6,944 nt of DNA from Chloroflexota bacterium (GTDB lineage: Bacteria; Chloroflexota; Ktedonobacteria; Ktedonobacterales; Ktedonobacteraceae): the NCBI GenBank assembly GCA_005881995.1, contig VBHV01000474.1:1-6944 (forward strand), given 5' to 3'. Position numbers and translations under genes: made by a program. Of the stretch, positions 6,522 through 6,944 are shown piece by piece (positions within the stretch are counted from its first letter, which is position 1; each line of letters begins with the position of its first letter). The notes under the pieces were generated by a model. It had not been told where the DNA came from. It did not search any database and saw only the letters and a program-made list of their open reading frames with translations.

Positions 6522-6727
6522 AGCGTTGTGATTCCAATGTTCCACTTGACTACTGATAGCAGTAATTGCTTGTAGTTGCTCCTTTCGTTTTCAGCCATTG
6601 GTGCGCTCAGCCCCATGGTTTTTTATTGCCCACTTCACCGAGTGTACTATGGAGCTTCCCTCGAAGTTTTTTACGAAAAAGATTGGGATTCACTCCAACG
6701 CCGATGGGCGAAAGGATCAATACCTTT

Positions 6728-6944
6728 ATGGTTATTCAATTTCGGCGCTACTGGCGCTTGCTGGTTAATTACCTCAAGCCGCAGTGGACCAGGGTTGCAT
6801 GGTTGGCCGCGCTAGTGTTTAGCAGTATCGGCTTGCAACTGGTCAACCCGCAAGTAATCCGCTTCTTCATCGACGCGACCCAGGGGCGTGGCCCGCTGGG
6901 AACACTGCTGATTGCAGCCGGGCTGTTTATTGCTATTGCACTGG
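6728..6944 (+). CDS. ABC exporter half-transporter, N-terminal membrane part (3' end beyond window)
   Basis: Only the first 72 codons are present. The protein begins MVIQFRRYWRLLVNYLKPQW, followed by a first membrane helix at about 23-45 (VAWLAALVFSSIGLQLVNPQ) ending in the VNPQVIRFFIDA motif. This is typical of type-1 ABC exporter subunits (ABC_membrane followed by an ATPase domain), which act as dimers moving lipids, peptides or drugs outward. A second helix begins at about 58. The ATPase domain would lie beyond the edge. The ATG at 6728 has AAAGGA eleven bases upstream; an in-frame ATG at 6704 would add eight residues but lacks a ribosome site. It is divergent from the molybdoenzyme operon, so a shared role is not implied. 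Substrate unknown. Confidence 0.85.
   Translation, partial: MVIQFRRYWRLLVNYLKPQWTRVAWLAALVFSSIGLQLVNPQVIRFFIDATQGRGPLGTLLIAAGLFIAIAL

Larger units (their letters stand above)
6209..6727. other. Divergent intergenic region
   Basis: About 520 bases separate the leftward molybdoenzyme operon from the rightward ABC exporter. It is more AT-rich than its flanks. The left half holds the candidate operon promoter and the overlapping short frames described separately. The right half (about 6617-6727) has T-runs and no recognised RNA gene, operator or convincing promoter for the exporter. A plus-strand frame of 79 codons runs through it into the exporter start but has no family resemblance. Confidence 0.6.

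Noticed and set aside
6551..6564. Small inverted repeat TACTG-ATAG-CAGTA
   Set aside because: A five-base stem is expected by chance in AT-rich DNA and has no T-run or promoter next to it.
6595..6625. Possible terminator ending in TTTTTT on the plus strand
   Set aside because: The stem is only four pairs and there is no plus-strand gene upstream to terminate.
6576..6815. 79-codon plus-strand frame before the ABC exporter
   Set aside because: It runs into the exporter in another frame, has no family resemblance, and the exporter frame has clear transporter motifs.

Overview
The window looks like a chromosomal segment of a Chloroflexota-type bacterium, perhaps a Ktedonobacteria-like soil lineage. 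This placement is an inference from gene style: a zinc-ribbon/His-rich/single-TM protein, a CoxL-superfamily molybdoenzyme operon next to a PaaK-like ligase, and an ABC exporter half-transporter. There is no phylogenetic marker gene. Base composition is moderate to slightly GC-rich in the operon and visibly more AT-rich at both intergenic stretches.

Layout. Positions 1-881 (minus) hold the 5' part of a gene for a zinc-ribbon, low-complexity, membrane-anchored protein that runs off the left edge. Positions 1049-6208 (minus) hold a tight four-gene operon, transcribed right to left: a small [2Fe-2S] subunit (5723-6208), a large molybdenum-cofactor subunit (3302-5726, broken), an FAD subunit (2316-3302) and a phenylacetate-CoA-ligase-like adenylating enzyme (1049-2314). 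The junctions are ATGA, TGATG and a 1-nt gap, and each start has a GGAGG-type ribosome binding site. Positions 6209-6727 are a divergent intergenic region with a possible promoter and short overlapping ORFs. From 6728 (plus) an ABC exporter begins and runs off the right edge.

The three oxidoreductase subunits are of the xanthine dehydrogenase family. The FAD subunit carries four cysteines with the spacing that in 4-hydroxybenzoyl-CoA reductase (HcrB) holds an extra low-potential [4Fe-4S] cluster. With the adjacent CoA ligase this suggests a pathway of the form aromatic acid -> acyl-CoA -> reductive ring dehydroxylation. The real substrate is not readable from sequence.

The main surprise is the catalytic subunit. 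It has (1) a frame change with about 33 expected residues missing near 5066, (2) an in-frame loss of about 25-28 residues near 3637, (3) Gln in place of the conserved active-site Glu at 3530-3532, and (4) an in-frame insertion of hairpin-rich, repeat-like DNA around 4330-4440. The electron-transfer subunits and ligase around it look intact. Either this is a decaying molybdoenzyme whose partners have not yet decayed, or part of the damage is an assembly artefact.
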